DNA of 18,111 nt, taken from contig CAYVBE010000068.1 in assembly GCA_964448935.1 (NCBI GenBank), positions 1 to 18,111 on the forward strand, read 5' to 3'. Shown here piece after piece: positions 7,289 to 15,237 of the stretch. The notes under the pieces were generated by a model. That model was given only the letters and a program-made list of their open reading frames with translations, did not search any database and was not told the origin of the DNA. Position numbers and translations under genes: made by a program. Within the stretch, counting starts at the first letter, position 1. Each line of letters starts with the position of its first letter. Source of the stretch: CAYVBE01 sp964448935. Its GTDB lineage: Bacteria > Planctomycetota > Brocadiia > SM23-32.

Positions 7289-7672
7289 TTATTCGCCGTA
7301 CACGTCCTCGGGGTCGAACACACGCTCCTCGCATACGCGAAGGACGTCTTCCTGCGCATCGTAGCGCCGGTAATAGCAGGTATAGTATCCGGCGTGGCAC
7401 GCCGCCACTTTCTGCTCCACCACGACCAACAGCGAATTGTCCGCGCAGTCAACGCGCATCTCGACCACCCGCTGGGTGTGCCCGCTGGTTCCGCCCTTGG
7501 GCATAACGCGCCCGCGCGAGCGGCGGAAAACGTGCACCTGACCGCTCTCCACGGTCCTGCGCAGCGCCTCCTCGTCCATGTAGCAGAGCGTCAGCACATT
7601 GCCCTCCCGGTCCGCAATGACCGCGGGGATCAGCCCATCCTGGAAATTCAGCTTTTCCAACAATTTCTGCAT
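7289..7672 (-). CDS. hisI: Phosphoribosyl-AMP cyclohydrolase-like protein HisI
   Basis: 127-residue cytosolic protein of the HisI family, the third step of histidine synthesis (ring opening of phosphoribosyl-AMP). Family motifs are clear: GLIPAVIADREGNVL, the YMDEEAL segment, RRSRGRVMPKGGTSGHTQRV (51-70), VDCADNSLL (74-82) and AACHAGYYTCYYRR (90-103). The zinc cysteines C76, C92 and C99 are all present. Two features are unusual: the metal-binding DxDxD reads D75-x-A77-x-N79, and the usual KGETSG reads KGGTSG. Start: ATG at 7672 with GGAG six bases upstream. The ATG at 7702 is rejected because it lies in the predicted -10 element and has no ribosome site. hisI is unlinked to hisH/hisF, about 8.6 kb away. 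It may be an active clade-specific variant or a diverged paralogue. Confidence 0.9.
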   Translation of the reverse strand: MQKLLEKLNFQDGLIPAVIADREGNVLTLCYMDEEALRRTVESGQVHVFRRSRGRVMPKGGTSGHTQRVVEMRVDCADNSLLVVVEQKVAACHAGYYTCYYRRYDAQEDVLRVCEERVFDPEDVYGE

Positions 7673-7700
7673 CGTATGCTCCGTGTTCTCGATTGCGTCC

Positions 7701-7730
7701 ATGGTAGGGCTTTTGCCCGCCCGTTGTCAA
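7701..7730 (-). promoter_or_regulatory. Sigma-70 promoter for hisI
   Basis: On the minus strand TTGACA (7725-7730) and TACCAT (7701-7706) are 18 bases apart, with a start site near 7694 and a leader of about 22 bases to the ATG at 7672. The -10 includes the upstream ATG at 7702, which argues against that start. Confidence 0.6.
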
Positions 7731-7761
7731 AAGCAGGACGCGCCGGCCCGATGCGCAGCGT

Positions 7762-7790
7762 TTGACCCTCCGGAAGCCTCCGGATACAAT
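7762..7790 (+). promoter_or_regulatory. Sigma-70 promoter for the moxR operon, with operator-like repeats in its spacer
   Basis: TTGACC (7762-7767) and TACAAT (7785-7790) have the ideal 17-base spacing, predicting a start near 7797. The octamer CCTCCGGA occurs twice, at 7767-7774 and 7777-7784. Each copy contains the palindrome TCCGGA, and the copies are 10 bp apart, about one helical turn. A protein bound here would cover the promoter. It is back to back with the hisI promoter, whose -35 is 31 bp away. Confidence 0.75.
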
Positions 7791-7830
7791 GAACTTACAA
7801 TAACCGGAACCCATGGGGGAAAGAGCACCT

Positions 7831-8796
7831 ATGAGCCAGAAAGAGGCCTCGCCGCTACAGACGGCAGCCGAGCAGATAGAAGAACTGATAGCGGAGATCG
7901 AGAAGGTCTACGTGGGCAGGCACGACCGCGTCGAGCTCGCCCTGGTCGCCCTCCTCGGCGGCGGTCACCTGATCATCGAGGACGTCCCGGGCGTGGGAAA
8001 GACCATCCTGGCCCGGACCGTCGCCGCCGCGCTGGACTGCAAGTTCCGCCGCATTCAGTTCACCCCGGACCTGCTGCCCGCCGACCTGCTGGGCGTCAAC
8101 ATCTACGACGAGACCAAGGGGAAGTTCGTCTTCAAACGGGGGCCGCTGTTCGCCAACATCGTCCTGGCCGACGAGATCAACCGCACCGCCCCCAAGACGC
8201 AGAGCTGCCTGCTGGAGGCCATGAACGAGAGCCAGATCACGGTGGACGGAGTGGTGCATCCCCTGCCCGAGCCTTTCTGCGTGCTGGCCACCCAGAACCC
8301 GTTTGAGTTCGAGGGCACCTATCCCCTGCCCGAGTCCCAGTTGGACCGATTCTTCCTGCGGATGAATCTGGGATATCCGACGCGCGAGCAGAACAAGGAG
8401 ATCATCCGCGCCCAGCGCATCCGCCATCCCATCGAGGACGTGCGACCCGTCATGCGCGGGCCGGACGTGGTGCGACTGCGGCAACTGGTCCGCCGGGTAC
8501 ACGTCTCCGAGGAGGTCCTGGAGTATCTGATGCGCGTCGTGGACGCGACGCGGGCGCACGAAGAGGTGGTGTTCGGCATCAGTCCGCGGGGGGCGATTCA
8601 CCTGTTCCGGGCGGCTCAGGCGCTGGCGCTGCTGCGGGGCCGCGATTACGTGGAGCCCGATGAGGTCAAGGAACTGGCCGGACCCGTCCTGTCCCACCGC
8701 ATGAGGGTGCGGGGCATTCCTCCGCAGAGCGGCGGATTCGAGGAAGCCGCCCGGCTGGTGCGCGGGATACTGGAGGACACGGCGGTGCCGCGATGA
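7831..8796 (+). CDS. MoxR-family AAA+ ATPase
   Basis: 321-residue cytosolic AAA+ ATPase of the MoxR group, thought to act as a chaperone that matures or activates partner proteins encoded beside it. Walker A is GVGKT (54-58), Walker B LADEIN (D114, E115), sensor 1 TQNP (N156), and an arginine-finger region follows in ESQLDRFF. The C-terminal lid domain (about 220-320) includes SPRGAIHLFRAAQ and SHRMRVRG. Length is normal. Start: ATG at 7831 with GGGGGA ten bases upstream; an ATG at 7813 is less well placed. It leads an operon with a DUF58 protein and a membrane transglutaminase, a standard arrangement. No VWA-domain gene follows, unlike the larger moxR loci. Confidence 0.95.
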   Translation: MSQKEASPLQTAAEQIEELIAEIEKVYVGRHDRVELALVALLGGGHLIIEDVPGVGKTILARTVAAALDCKFRRIQFTPDLLPADLLGVNIYDETKGKFVFKRGPLFANIVLADEINRTAPKTQSCLLEAMNESQITVDGVVHPLPEPFCVLATQNPFEFEGTYPLPESQLDRFFLRMNLGYPTREQNKEIIRAQRIRHPIEDVRPVMRGPDVVRLRQLVRRVHVSEEVLEYLMRVVDATRAHEEVVFGISPRGAIHLFRAAQALALLRGRDYVEPDEVKELAGPVLSHRMRVRGIPPQSGGFEEAARLVRGILEDTAVPR

Positions 8797-8814
8797 CTCT
8801 CCGGTCCTCGGCAC

Positions 8815-10161
8815 ATGAGTCCTTGTATGATGGCTGAATCACCACAACTCACGCATCTCCGGCTCCGCAGGGCGTCTCGCTTCGCGGCACTTGCCGGCTG
8901 GCTGGTCGCGTTGGTAGGTCTGGCTCTGGCCGTCCTGGCGGGCAGCGCAGGGGCCGCGCTGCTGGTCAGCCTGTTCGCGGCGGCCTGGCTTGCGGCCTCC
9001 GTGGCGCTGGACAGACTGGCGCGGCGCCAGATGTCCCACCTGCGGATGCGTTCTGCCGTGCGGCCCACGCGGTGGGGGTTGCTATTCCTGCTGATGACCC
9101 TCGGCTTCGCCGGATGGGCAGTCCACACCGGCATCAACCTGTTCTGCCTGACCGCCTCGTTCCTGCTGGGGGCGGTCTTGTGCTGCGCGATTCTGGCCCT
9201 GCCGGCCCTGCGCCACCTGCACATCCACTGGACTCTCCCGGAACACATCCATGCCGGGAACGTGTTTCCGATGCAGGTGAGGGTCCGCAATGATCGGCCC
9301 TTCCTCCCGATCTTCGCCCTGAATGTGGCCAGTGCCGCCCCGGACGGGCCGGCGGGGCCCGGCGTCGTCCGGCTGCCGGCGGGCGGACGGGTCTCCCGCG
9401 CCCTGCGGCTATCCATGCCCCAACGCGGGCTGCACCCGATGCCCCACGTGCGCGCGTCCAGCGTGTTTCCGCTGGGCCTCCTGGAAAGTTCCTTGCAGGT
9501 CGAAAGCCGGCAGAAGATTTTGGTGCTCCCCAGGCTGGGGACCGTACGCCGCGAGGCTTTTCTGCGCCGGACCGAGGGCGACGCCACGTGGCAGACCGTA
9601 CTGCAGCGCAGGCGGCCGGAGGGCGAGACGCGCTCGCTGAGGCAATACCGCCCCGGCGACGACCCCCGTCACATTCACTGGCCCACCACGGCCAGGATGG
9701 GAGAACTGCACGTGCGGGAATTCGACCAGCAGCGCGGCGAGCGCGTTCTGCTGGTCCTGGACGCCTTCCTGCCGGAAGCCGGCCGGCCGGAGCTGGACGG
9801 CCGCCGGGAACGCTTCGAGAAAGCCGTGAGCTTCGTGGCCACCATGGCCCGGATGCTGGCGGAGCGGAACGTGCTCTTCGCCTTCGCCTCGTACTGCGCG
9901 GAACTGATTTCCCTGCCGTTCCGCACCGGCCGGGCGCACAGCTACGACGTGATGGAAGCACTGGCCAGAAGTGAGATGACCGGGCGGCACAGCGTGCGCG
10001 AACTGTTCGGCAGGATTACCCCGCTGAGAGCCGGCAGCGGGGTCTGCGTGGTTACACCAGGGCCGGCCGGGAGCAGCATTGCCGGCCGACAGGAACCCGG
10101 CACGGTTATCGTTGACGTCAGCGAGCCAGATTTTGATGGCATCTTCAGCTACCAGCATTGA
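8815..10161 (+). CDS. DUF58 domain membrane protein
   Basis: 448-residue protein with four hydrophobic segments near the N-terminus (two within about 20-65, two within about 85-130), then a soluble region. The DUF58 signature is at about 280-320: LRQYRPGDDPRHIHWPTTAR, then LHVREFDQ and a strand ending in LLVLD like the start of a VWA-type fold. Function is unknown; DUF58 proteins are regular partners of MoxR ATPases and transglutaminases. Start: ATG at 8815, 18 bases after moxR; ATGs at 8827 and 8830 are equally possible because none has a clear ribosome site. Its 3' end overlaps the next gene by 26 bp, supporting coupling. Confidence 0.9.
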   Translation: MSPCMMAESPQLTHLRLRRASRFAALAGWLVALVGLALAVLAGSAGAALLVSLFAAAWLAASVALDRLARRQMSHLRMRSAVRPTRWGLLFLLMTLGFAGWAVHTGINLFCLTASFLLGAVLCCAILALPALRHLHIHWTLPEHIHAGNVFPMQVRVRNDRPFLPIFALNVASAAPDGPAGPGVVRLPAGGRVSRALRLSMPQRGLHPMPHVRASSVFPLGLLESSLQVESRQKILVLPRLGTVRREAFLRRTEGDATWQTVLQRRRPEGETRSLRQYRPGDDPRHIHWPTTARMGELHVREFDQQRGERVLLVLDAFLPEAGRPELDGRRERFEKAVSFVATMARMLAERNVLFAFASYCAELISLPFRTGRAHSYDVMEALARSEMTGRHSVRELFGRITPLRAGSGVCVVTPGPAGSSIAGRQEPGTVIVDVSEPDFDGIFSYQH

Positions 10162-12376
10162 GACGGACGGGCGGACAGCGCCGGCGGTGCACCCGAACTG
10201 GCTGCTGCTCCTGACCACGTACGGCCTCATCGTCAGCGGAGGGCTGCTGGTCGGAATCCGTCAGGCGCGGCCGGTGTACGCCCTTGTGCCGCTGCTTGTG
10301 TGCATTGCACACGCCCTGACGATCGGCCCGCACCGACGAGGCGTCGTGGGGAACGTGGGGAAAAACCTGCTGACCCTCGGGGCGTTCGGGGCGTGTCTGG
10401 GCCACGCCCACCTGGCGGAGCAGCCGCTCAGTTACGGGCTGGAACGCTTCCTGATCGTCGCACAGCTCATCCTGCTCTACAGCAAGGGGCTCTCAGTGCG
10501 CGATTTCCGCCTGGTGCAGGTTATGGCCATCATCACCCTGATGGCCGCCGGCCGGTGGGTGCGGGAGTTCACCTACTTTCCCGCATTCCTGCTCAGCGTT
10601 TTCTTCGTGCTGGCGAACATGCTGGCGCTGGAGCTTCGCCGGGCGGGCGACGACGGAGCAGCGGAGCGCCGGGAGGACACCCGCTCCCTGCCGGGGCTCG
10701 CGGATTTCCTCACCGCGCTGTGGCTGCCCGGTCTGCTGGTGACCGCCTTCACCGCCCTGCTCTTCGTCGGGCTGCCCAGGTACGAGCGCGTCGGTGCCGG
10801 ACCGGACCGGGATACCCCGGTCGGCGCGTTCTCCGAGGAGGTATCGCTGCTCTCGGTGGGCGAGACCCGGCAGGACGAGTCAGTGGCTTTCCGCGCGAGC
10901 TTACAGCCGGACAACCCGGAGGCCTGCCCGCCCGACCTGCTGGACACCGTGCTGATGCGCGGAACGGCCCTTTTCTACTATCGAGCGGGCCGCTGGCTGA
11001 GCATGTCCGAGAGCCTCAAACTGTGGAGCCGCAGCGGGCGGGACCGCGGCGAAATCCCGCGCGACGAGTTCTTTCTCACCAAACCCTATGAGATCGCATC
11101 TCCGGACGTGCAGGTCTGCCGCGTGATCCAGAAGGTGGAGATGGAGAAAACGCGCTCCTCCTTCGTGTTCGCTCTCTACCGGCCCGCATCCTTCGTCGGC
11201 GATGGGGAGCGGAAGATGTTCATCAATAGCCTGACACATCACGCGACGCTGTTCCCGCGCGGCAGCGCGCCGTTTGACTACACCATCGAGTCGGCGGTGC
11301 CGCTCTTCACGCCGGAGCAGCTCCGACGGGCCGGCACCCCCCCGCCGGAGGGGCACTGGCCGTATCTGTTCTTTGTCCCACCGGAAATCCGTCCGGAAAT
11401 AGAGCGGATCGCCGACGGCATCGCGGAGCGGCACGGCGCAAACACGGATTACGACCGGGTTCTGGCAGTGGAGGAACACCTGACGGAGTCCGGCGAGTTT
11501 GCCGCCAGGTCCACGCTCCCGGACTTCGGCGACAGGGACCCGATCGTGGCCTTCCTGACCGAGACGCGCCGGGGAAGCTGCGAGCAGTTCGCCACGGCCA
11601 TGGCCCTGCTGGTCCGGGCGTGGGACCTTCCCAGCCGCCTGGTGGTCGGCTACAAGGGCGGCAGCGGCCAGACGGAGGACGGCAAATACGTCTTTCGCGA
11701 GCGGGATGGTCACACCTGGGTCGAGATATACTTCAACGGGCTGGGCTGGGTGCCGTTCGATCCCACGCCCTCCACGATGCTCATGGAAGGCGACTCGCCC
11801 TTCAGCGGCCTGGCCGCGGCAATAACCCGTCAGCTCAGCCCGGTCGTGGGCCCCGTCAATTCCGTCTGGCAGAAAGTGCTGGCCTACGACCAGCAGACCC
11901 AGGACGAGATATACACCGCCCTGGAAACGGCTACCGAGAACATGGCCGCCGATGCCACAACCGTCCTGCGCCACGTTCTGCCGGCCGTCCCCGACCGGGG
12001 CGCCGTGCGGGTGGTCGCGCTGGTGGTCCTGTTTCTGGCGGCGGGAGTCGTGCTCTACGCGGGCGCAACCTGGCTGGAAGGCAAACTGCGGAGCTGGCGC
12101 GGACGTCCCCGGCGGGGCTCGGCCCTGTATTTCTACCAGGTTATGCTACGCATCCTGCGCCGCAAAGGCATGCCGGGCCCCCCGTCCGCCGCGCCGCGGG
12201 AACTTGCCCGGCGCGCCGCCGCCCGCCGCCCGGACCTCAAACAAGCCGTATACCTGGTCACGGAAATCTACTGCCGCGTCCGTTTCGGAAACCGGCAAAT
12301 GACGGCGGAACAGAGGTCCAGCCTGCGCGACGCTATCCGGACCATCAAAGCGGCTGATCCCGTTCGGACAGAATAG
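10136..12376 (+). CDS. Membrane transglutaminase-like protein (DUF3488 - transglutaminase core - DUF4129)
   Basis: 746-residue membrane protein. The N-terminal 200 residues contain several transmembrane helices of the DUF3488 type. An extracytoplasmic region of about 230-630 contains the transglutaminase core with a complete triad: Cys482 in RRGSCEQFATAMALLVRAW, His526 in GHTWVEIYF, and Asp542 in WVPFDPTPS. One further helix lies at about 625-645, and the C-terminal 100 residues resemble DUF4129. The presence of all three residues suggests a thiol enzyme (cross-linking, amidase or protease activity), but the substrate is unknown. Start: ATG at 10136 inside the DUF58 gene; a TTG at 10079 would lengthen the overlap. 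Its last 32 bases overlap the end of the convergent nnrD. Confidence 0.93.
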   Translation: MASSATSIETDGRTAPAVHPNWLLLLTTYGLIVSGGLLVGIRQARPVYALVPLLVCIAHALTIGPHRRGVVGNVGKNLLTLGAFGACLGHAHLAEQPLSYGLERFLIVAQLILLYSKGLSVRDFRLVQVMAIITLMAAGRWVREFTYFPAFLLSVFFVLANMLALELRRAGDDGAAERREDTRSLPGLADFLTALWLPGLLVTAFTALLFVGLPRYERVGAGPDRDTPVGAFSEEVSLLSVGETRQDESVAFRASLQPDNPEACPPDLLDTVLMRGTALFYYRAGRWLSMSESLKLWSRSGRDRGEIPRDEFFLTKPYEIASPDVQVCRVIQKVEMEKTRSSFVFALYRPASFVGDGERKMFINSLTHHATLFPRGSAPFDYTIESAVPLFTPEQLRRAGTPPPEGHWPYLFFVPPEIRPEIERIADGIAERHGANTDYDRVLAVEEHLTESGEFAARSTLPDFGDRDPIVAFLTETRRGSCEQFATAMALLVRAWDLPSRLVVGYKGGSGQTEDGKYVFRERDGHTWVEIYFNGLGWVPFDPTPSTMLMEGDSPFSGLAAAITRQLSPVVGPVNSVWQKVLAYDQQTQDEIYTALETATENMAADATTVLRHVLPAVPDRGAVRVVALVVLFLAAGVVLYAGATWLEGKLRSWRGRPRRGSALYFYQVMLRILRRKGMPGPPSAAPRELARRAAARRPDLKQAVYLVTEIYCRVRFGNRQMTAEQRSSLRDAIRTIKAADPVRTE

Positions 12377-13286
12377 CCGGCACGTCCTCCGGAGTCGCCG
12401 GAGCGCCGGCTTTTCGAAGCAACCGCAAGGCCGCGGGGACCTGCTCAAGCACATCCTCCGCGATCAGAGACAGCTCGCCCTTCTCCCGTAGCGCCAGGTC
12501 GCCCGCCAGGCCGTGCACGAACACCGCAAGCTGCAGCGCCTCGAACGGGTCCAGCCCCTGGCAGAGCAGCCCGGCCGTCAGGCCCGTCAGCACGTCACCC
12601 GTGCCGCCGGTGGCCATGCCGGGATTGCCCGTCGGATTCACGTAGACGCGGCGGCCGTCGGTGACCACCGTGCCGGCGCCCTTGAGCGCCAGCAGCACGC
12701 CGTGCTCACGCGCAAAACCCACCGCTGCGCCCCGCCGATCATCCTGCACCTCCCGCGCCGGGCAGCCCAGCAGCCGCCCCATCTCCCCCGGGTGCGGCGT
12801 CAACAGGCGCGGGGCCGGCGCGTCGGCCAGCACCCCCGTGTCTTCCGCCAGCGCGTTCAGCCCGTCGGCGTCCACCACGGCCGCGCACGGCAGCTCGGCC
12901 ACCAGCCGCCGGGCGGCGCCAAAGGCCGGAGCGGTCCGCCCGATCCCCGGCCCCACGGCCACGACGTCGAATTCCTCGATGCGGCTCAGGACCTCCTCCA
13001 CCGCCCTGTCACCCAGCACCGGCGCGCCGGGCTCCGGCAGGGGCATGGACATGCAGCTCATCAGCTTGATCTCCGCCACGGCGTTCAGGCTGGCCGGAAG
13101 CGCCAGCGTGACCAGTCCCGCCCCGGCCCTCTGCGCGGCCAGCGCGGCCATGCAGCCGGCACCGGTCATGCCCGGCGAGCCGGCCACGACCAGCACATGG
13201 CCGAAGTCCCCCTTGTGCGCGTCCCGCGGACGCTCGGGCAATGCGGGCAGTTCGTTAACCTCAGTGCGTTGCGAAGCTTCGGTCAT
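12345..13286 (-). CDS. nnrD: ADP-dependent NAD(P)H-hydrate dehydratase
   Basis: 313-residue cytosolic repair enzyme of the ribokinase-like YjeF C-terminal family. It converts S-NAD(P)HX back to NAD(P)H using ADP or ATP. Visible motifs: KGDFGHVLVVAGSPGMTGA (25-43), VGPGIGR (111-117), VVDADGLNAL (137-146), TPHPGEMGRLLG (163-174), and GNPGMATGGTGDVLTG (220-235) with catalytic D231. The epimerase (YjeF N-terminal) domain found in fused homologues is absent, so an epimerase should be encoded elsewhere. Start: ATG at 13286, overlapping the larB stop as ATGA, with GGGAG nine bases upstream. It is the last gene of the tsaD-larB-nnrD operon, and its end overlaps the transglutaminase gene tail to tail. 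Confidence 0.93.
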   Translation of the reverse strand: MTEASQRTEVNELPALPERPRDAHKGDFGHVLVVAGSPGMTGAGCMAALAAQRAGAGLVTLALPASLNAVAEIKLMSCMSMPLPEPGAPVLGDRAVEEVLSRIEEFDVVAVGPGIGRTAPAFGAARRLVAELPCAAVVDADGLNALAEDTGVLADAPAPRLLTPHPGEMGRLLGCPAREVQDDRRGAAVGFAREHGVLLALKGAGTVVTDGRRVYVNPTGNPGMATGGTGDVLTGLTAGLLCQGLDPFEALQLAVFVHGLAGDLALREKGELSLIAEDVLEQVPAALRLLRKAGAPATPEDVPAILSERDQPL

Positions 13287-14062
13287 TCCCGCTCACTCCC
13301 TGTCACGGCCATGGAGTTGATGAGGGCGGCGATGTAGCCGGCGCCGAAACCGTTGTCTATGTTGACCACGGCAACTCCCCCGGCGCAACTGTTGAGCATT
13401 GTCAGCAGCGGAGCAACGCCCCCGAATCCCGCGCCGTAGCCCACGCTGGTGGGCACCCCCACCACGGGCCGCGCCACCAGGCCGCCAACCACGCTGGCCA
13501 ACGCGCCCTCCATGCCGGCCACCACCACGATGACGTTGGCCCGCTGCAGGCCCTCCACATGCGCCAGCAGCCTGTGCAGGCCCGCCACACCCACGTCGGT
13601 GATGAGCTGCACGTCCGCGCCCAGCATCTCGGCGGTGATCGCCGCCTCCTGAGCGACGGGCAGGTCGGCGGTGCCGGCCGTCACGATCATCACGCGCCCC
13701 ATCGGCTCCACCTTCGAGCGCCGCACGGTGATGCAGCGGGCGGTCTCGTCGTAGGCGGCGTCCTCGCAAACCGCCTGGACCGCCTGCCAACAGTCGCCGT
13801 CGGCACGGGTCGCCAGCAGATCGGCGCCGGAGGACAGGATGCTCTCGGCGATCCTCGCCACTTGCTCCGGCGTCTTGCCCTGGCAGAAGATGACCTCCGG
13901 CTGGCCGCAGCGCAGTCCGCGGTGATGGTCAATCTTGGCGCATCCGATGTCCTCGAACGGCAGCGCACGTATCCTCTCCAGCGCGGCGTCGGGCTCCACC
14001 TCGCCCCGCGCCACGGCCTCCAGCAGGTCCTTTACGCTCTCCACTCTCACGTCCCGCACCAC
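13283..14062 (-). CDS. larB: Nickel-pincer cofactor biosynthesis protein LarB
   Basis: 259-residue cytosolic PurE-like enzyme. LarB carboxylates the pyridine ring of nicotinic acid adenine dinucleotide and hydrolyses the phosphoanhydride, the first step to the nickel-pincer nucleotide of lactate racemase and relatives. Visible: DHHRGLRCGQPEVIFCQGKT (45-64), PMGRVMIVTAGTADLPVAQE (120-139), and NSCAGGVAVVNIDNGFGAGY (224-243); Cys226 fits the catalytic cysteine known in the family. Start: GTG at 14062, three bases after the tsaD stop; GTGs at 14059 and 14050 are alternatives, and the last is best spaced from GAGAGG. No larC, larE or LarA-type racemase lies in the window, so the partners must be elsewhere or this copy acts alone. 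It overlaps nnrD by 4 bp. Confidence 0.92.
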   Translation of the reverse strand: MVRDVRVESVKDLLEAVARGEVEPDAALERIRALPFEDIGCAKIDHHRGLRCGQPEVIFCQGKTPEQVARIAESILSSGADLLATRADGDCWQAVQAVCEDAAYDETARCITVRRSKVEPMGRVMIVTAGTADLPVAQEAAITAEMLGADVQLITDVGVAGLHRLLAHVEGLQRANVIVVVAGMEGALASVVGGLVARPVVGVPTSVGYGAGFGGVAPLLTMLNSCAGGVAVVNIDNGFGAGYIAALINSMAVTGSERE

Positions 14063-14065
14063 CTC

Positions 14066-15079
14066 TCATGGAACGGCTTCGATATCCAGCGGCGCCACCC
14101 GTCCGGCCTCCAGCAGGCGGCAACCGATGCCGGCCGTCATGGCCGCATTATCCGTGCACAGCGCCCTGGCCGCAAGGTGAAGCTTCAGCCCCCGCCCGTC
14201 GGTCTCCCGGCGCAGGCGCTCCCGCAAGCGCCCGTTCGCCGCCACTCCCCCGCCCACGATCAGGCTGCGCGCCCCGTGGCGCTCGGCGGCGTCCAGCGCC
14301 TTGCCCACCAGGACGTCCACCACCGCCTCCTGGAAGCCGGCCGCCACGTCCGCCACGAAGCCCGGCTCATAGGTCGCGTTCTCGATATCCTCGCGGGATG
14401 CGTTGGTGCCCAGGCAGTGGTAGAGGACGGCGGTCTTGAGCCCGCTGAAGCTGAAATCCGCGCTGCCTGGCTCCAGCCAGCTCCGGGGGAACTGTATGGC
14501 CTCCGGATCGCCATCCCGGGCGGCTCTCTCCACCTCGGGACCACCGGGATAGCCCAGGTGCAGGATGTTGGCCACCTTATCGAACGCCTCGCCGGCGGCG
14601 TCGTCCACGGTGCCGCCCAGAAGCTCCTGCTCCAGGGGCCCGCCCGTAAGGTACAGGCTGGTGTGCCCCCCGCTGACCACCAGGCTGACTGCCGGCAGCA
14701 GCGGTTCCTCCTCTCCCAGCCAGGCAGCGTAGATGTGCGCATGCAGGTGGTTTACGGCGATCAGCGGCAGCTCCAGCGCCCAGCTCAGCGCCTTGGCGGT
14801 GGACAGCCCCACCAGCAGAGCGCCGATCAGTCCCGGCGTATTGGTCGCCGCCACGCCGTCCAGCTCGGCCGGCTCCATGCCCGCCTCGTCCAGCGCCGTC
14901 TCCACCACCGGCAGGCAGTTCTCCGCGTGCGCCCGGCAGGCGACCTCCGGCACCACCCCGCCGAAGCGCTCGTGCAACTCGTGCTGGGTGCTGACGACGT
15001 TGGACAGGATGCGCGTGCCGTCCTCCACGACGGCCGCCGCCGTCTCGTCGCACGACGTTTCTATGCCCAGTATGCGCAC
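14066..15079 (-). CDS. tsaD: tRNA threonylcarbamoyladenosine transferase subunit TsaD
   Basis: 337-residue cytosolic ASKHA-fold enzyme that transfers threonylcarbamoyl to A37 of ANN-decoding tRNAs (t6A), with TsaB and TsaE. Visible motifs: RILGIETSCDETAAAV at the N-terminus, PEVACRAH, NHLHAH with metal ligands H111 and H115, SGGHTSLYL, the FSFSGLKTA segment, GGGVAANGRLR, and D310 in CTDNAAM. Start: GTG at 15079 with GGAG five bases upstream, giving a length equal to the E. coli protein. Upstream ATGs at 15124 and 15151 are rejected because they fall in the predicted promoter. It is the first gene of an operon with larB and nnrD. tsaB and tsaE are not in the window. Confidence 0.96.
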   Translation of the reverse strand: MRILGIETSCDETAAAVVEDGTRILSNVVSTQHELHERFGGVVPEVACRAHAENCLPVVETALDEAGMEPAELDGVAATNTPGLIGALLVGLSTAKALSWALELPLIAVNHLHAHIYAAWLGEEEPLLPAVSLVVSGGHTSLYLTGGPLEQELLGGTVDDAAGEAFDKVANILHLGYPGGPEVERAARDGDPEAIQFPRSWLEPGSADFSFSGLKTAVLYHCLGTNASREDIENATYEPGFVADVAAGFQEAVVDVLVGKALDAAERHGARSLIVGGGVAANGRLRERLRRETDGRGLKLHLAARALCTDNAAMTAGIGCRLLEAGRVAPLDIEAVP

Positions 15080-15122
15080 GGTGACTCCGGTTTGAAGGCG
15101 CTCTGCGCGGCTCACACGCTCC

Positions 15123-15151
15123 ATCCTACGTGCCACAGCAAAGCGCTGCAA
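15123..15151 (-). promoter_or_regulatory. Candidate promoter for the tsaD-larB-nnrD operon
   Basis: On the minus strand TTGCAG (15146-15151) and TAGGAT (15123-15128) are 17 bases apart, with a start site near 15116 and a leader of about 37 bases. The -35 lies inside the perfect palindrome at 15141-15157. Confidence 0.5.
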
Positions 15152-15157
15152 GCGCTT
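15141..15157. repeat. Perfect palindrome, 7-bp arms and 3-bp centre
   Basis: AAGCGCT, GCA, AGCGCTT. It sits between the divergent tsaD and sulfotransferase genes and covers the tsaD -35 element, so it is operator-like. As RNA it could form a 7-bp hairpin, but no U-run follows on either strand, so a terminator is unlikely. Confidence 0.6.
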
Positions 15158-15173
15158 CGGGGGCCCGGTGGAC

Positions 15174-15202
15174 TTGACTGTTCAGTCGCGTAATGCTATC
15201 CA
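15174..15202 (+). promoter_or_regulatory. Candidate promoter for the sulfotransferase gene
   Basis: TTGACT (15174-15179) and TATCCA (15197-15202) are 17 bases apart. The -35 is good and the -10 weak. If real, the ATG at 15193 lies inside the promoter, which supports the GTG at 15238 as start. Confidence 0.4.
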
Positions 15203-15237
15203 TTCAGCAGCGAGATGATGTCATACCGGAGTGCGAT

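Noticed and set aside
13559..15193. A 544-residue plus-strand open frame across larB and tsaD
   Set aside because: Antisense to two clearly recognised genes; its Gln/Arg/His-rich composition has no motif.
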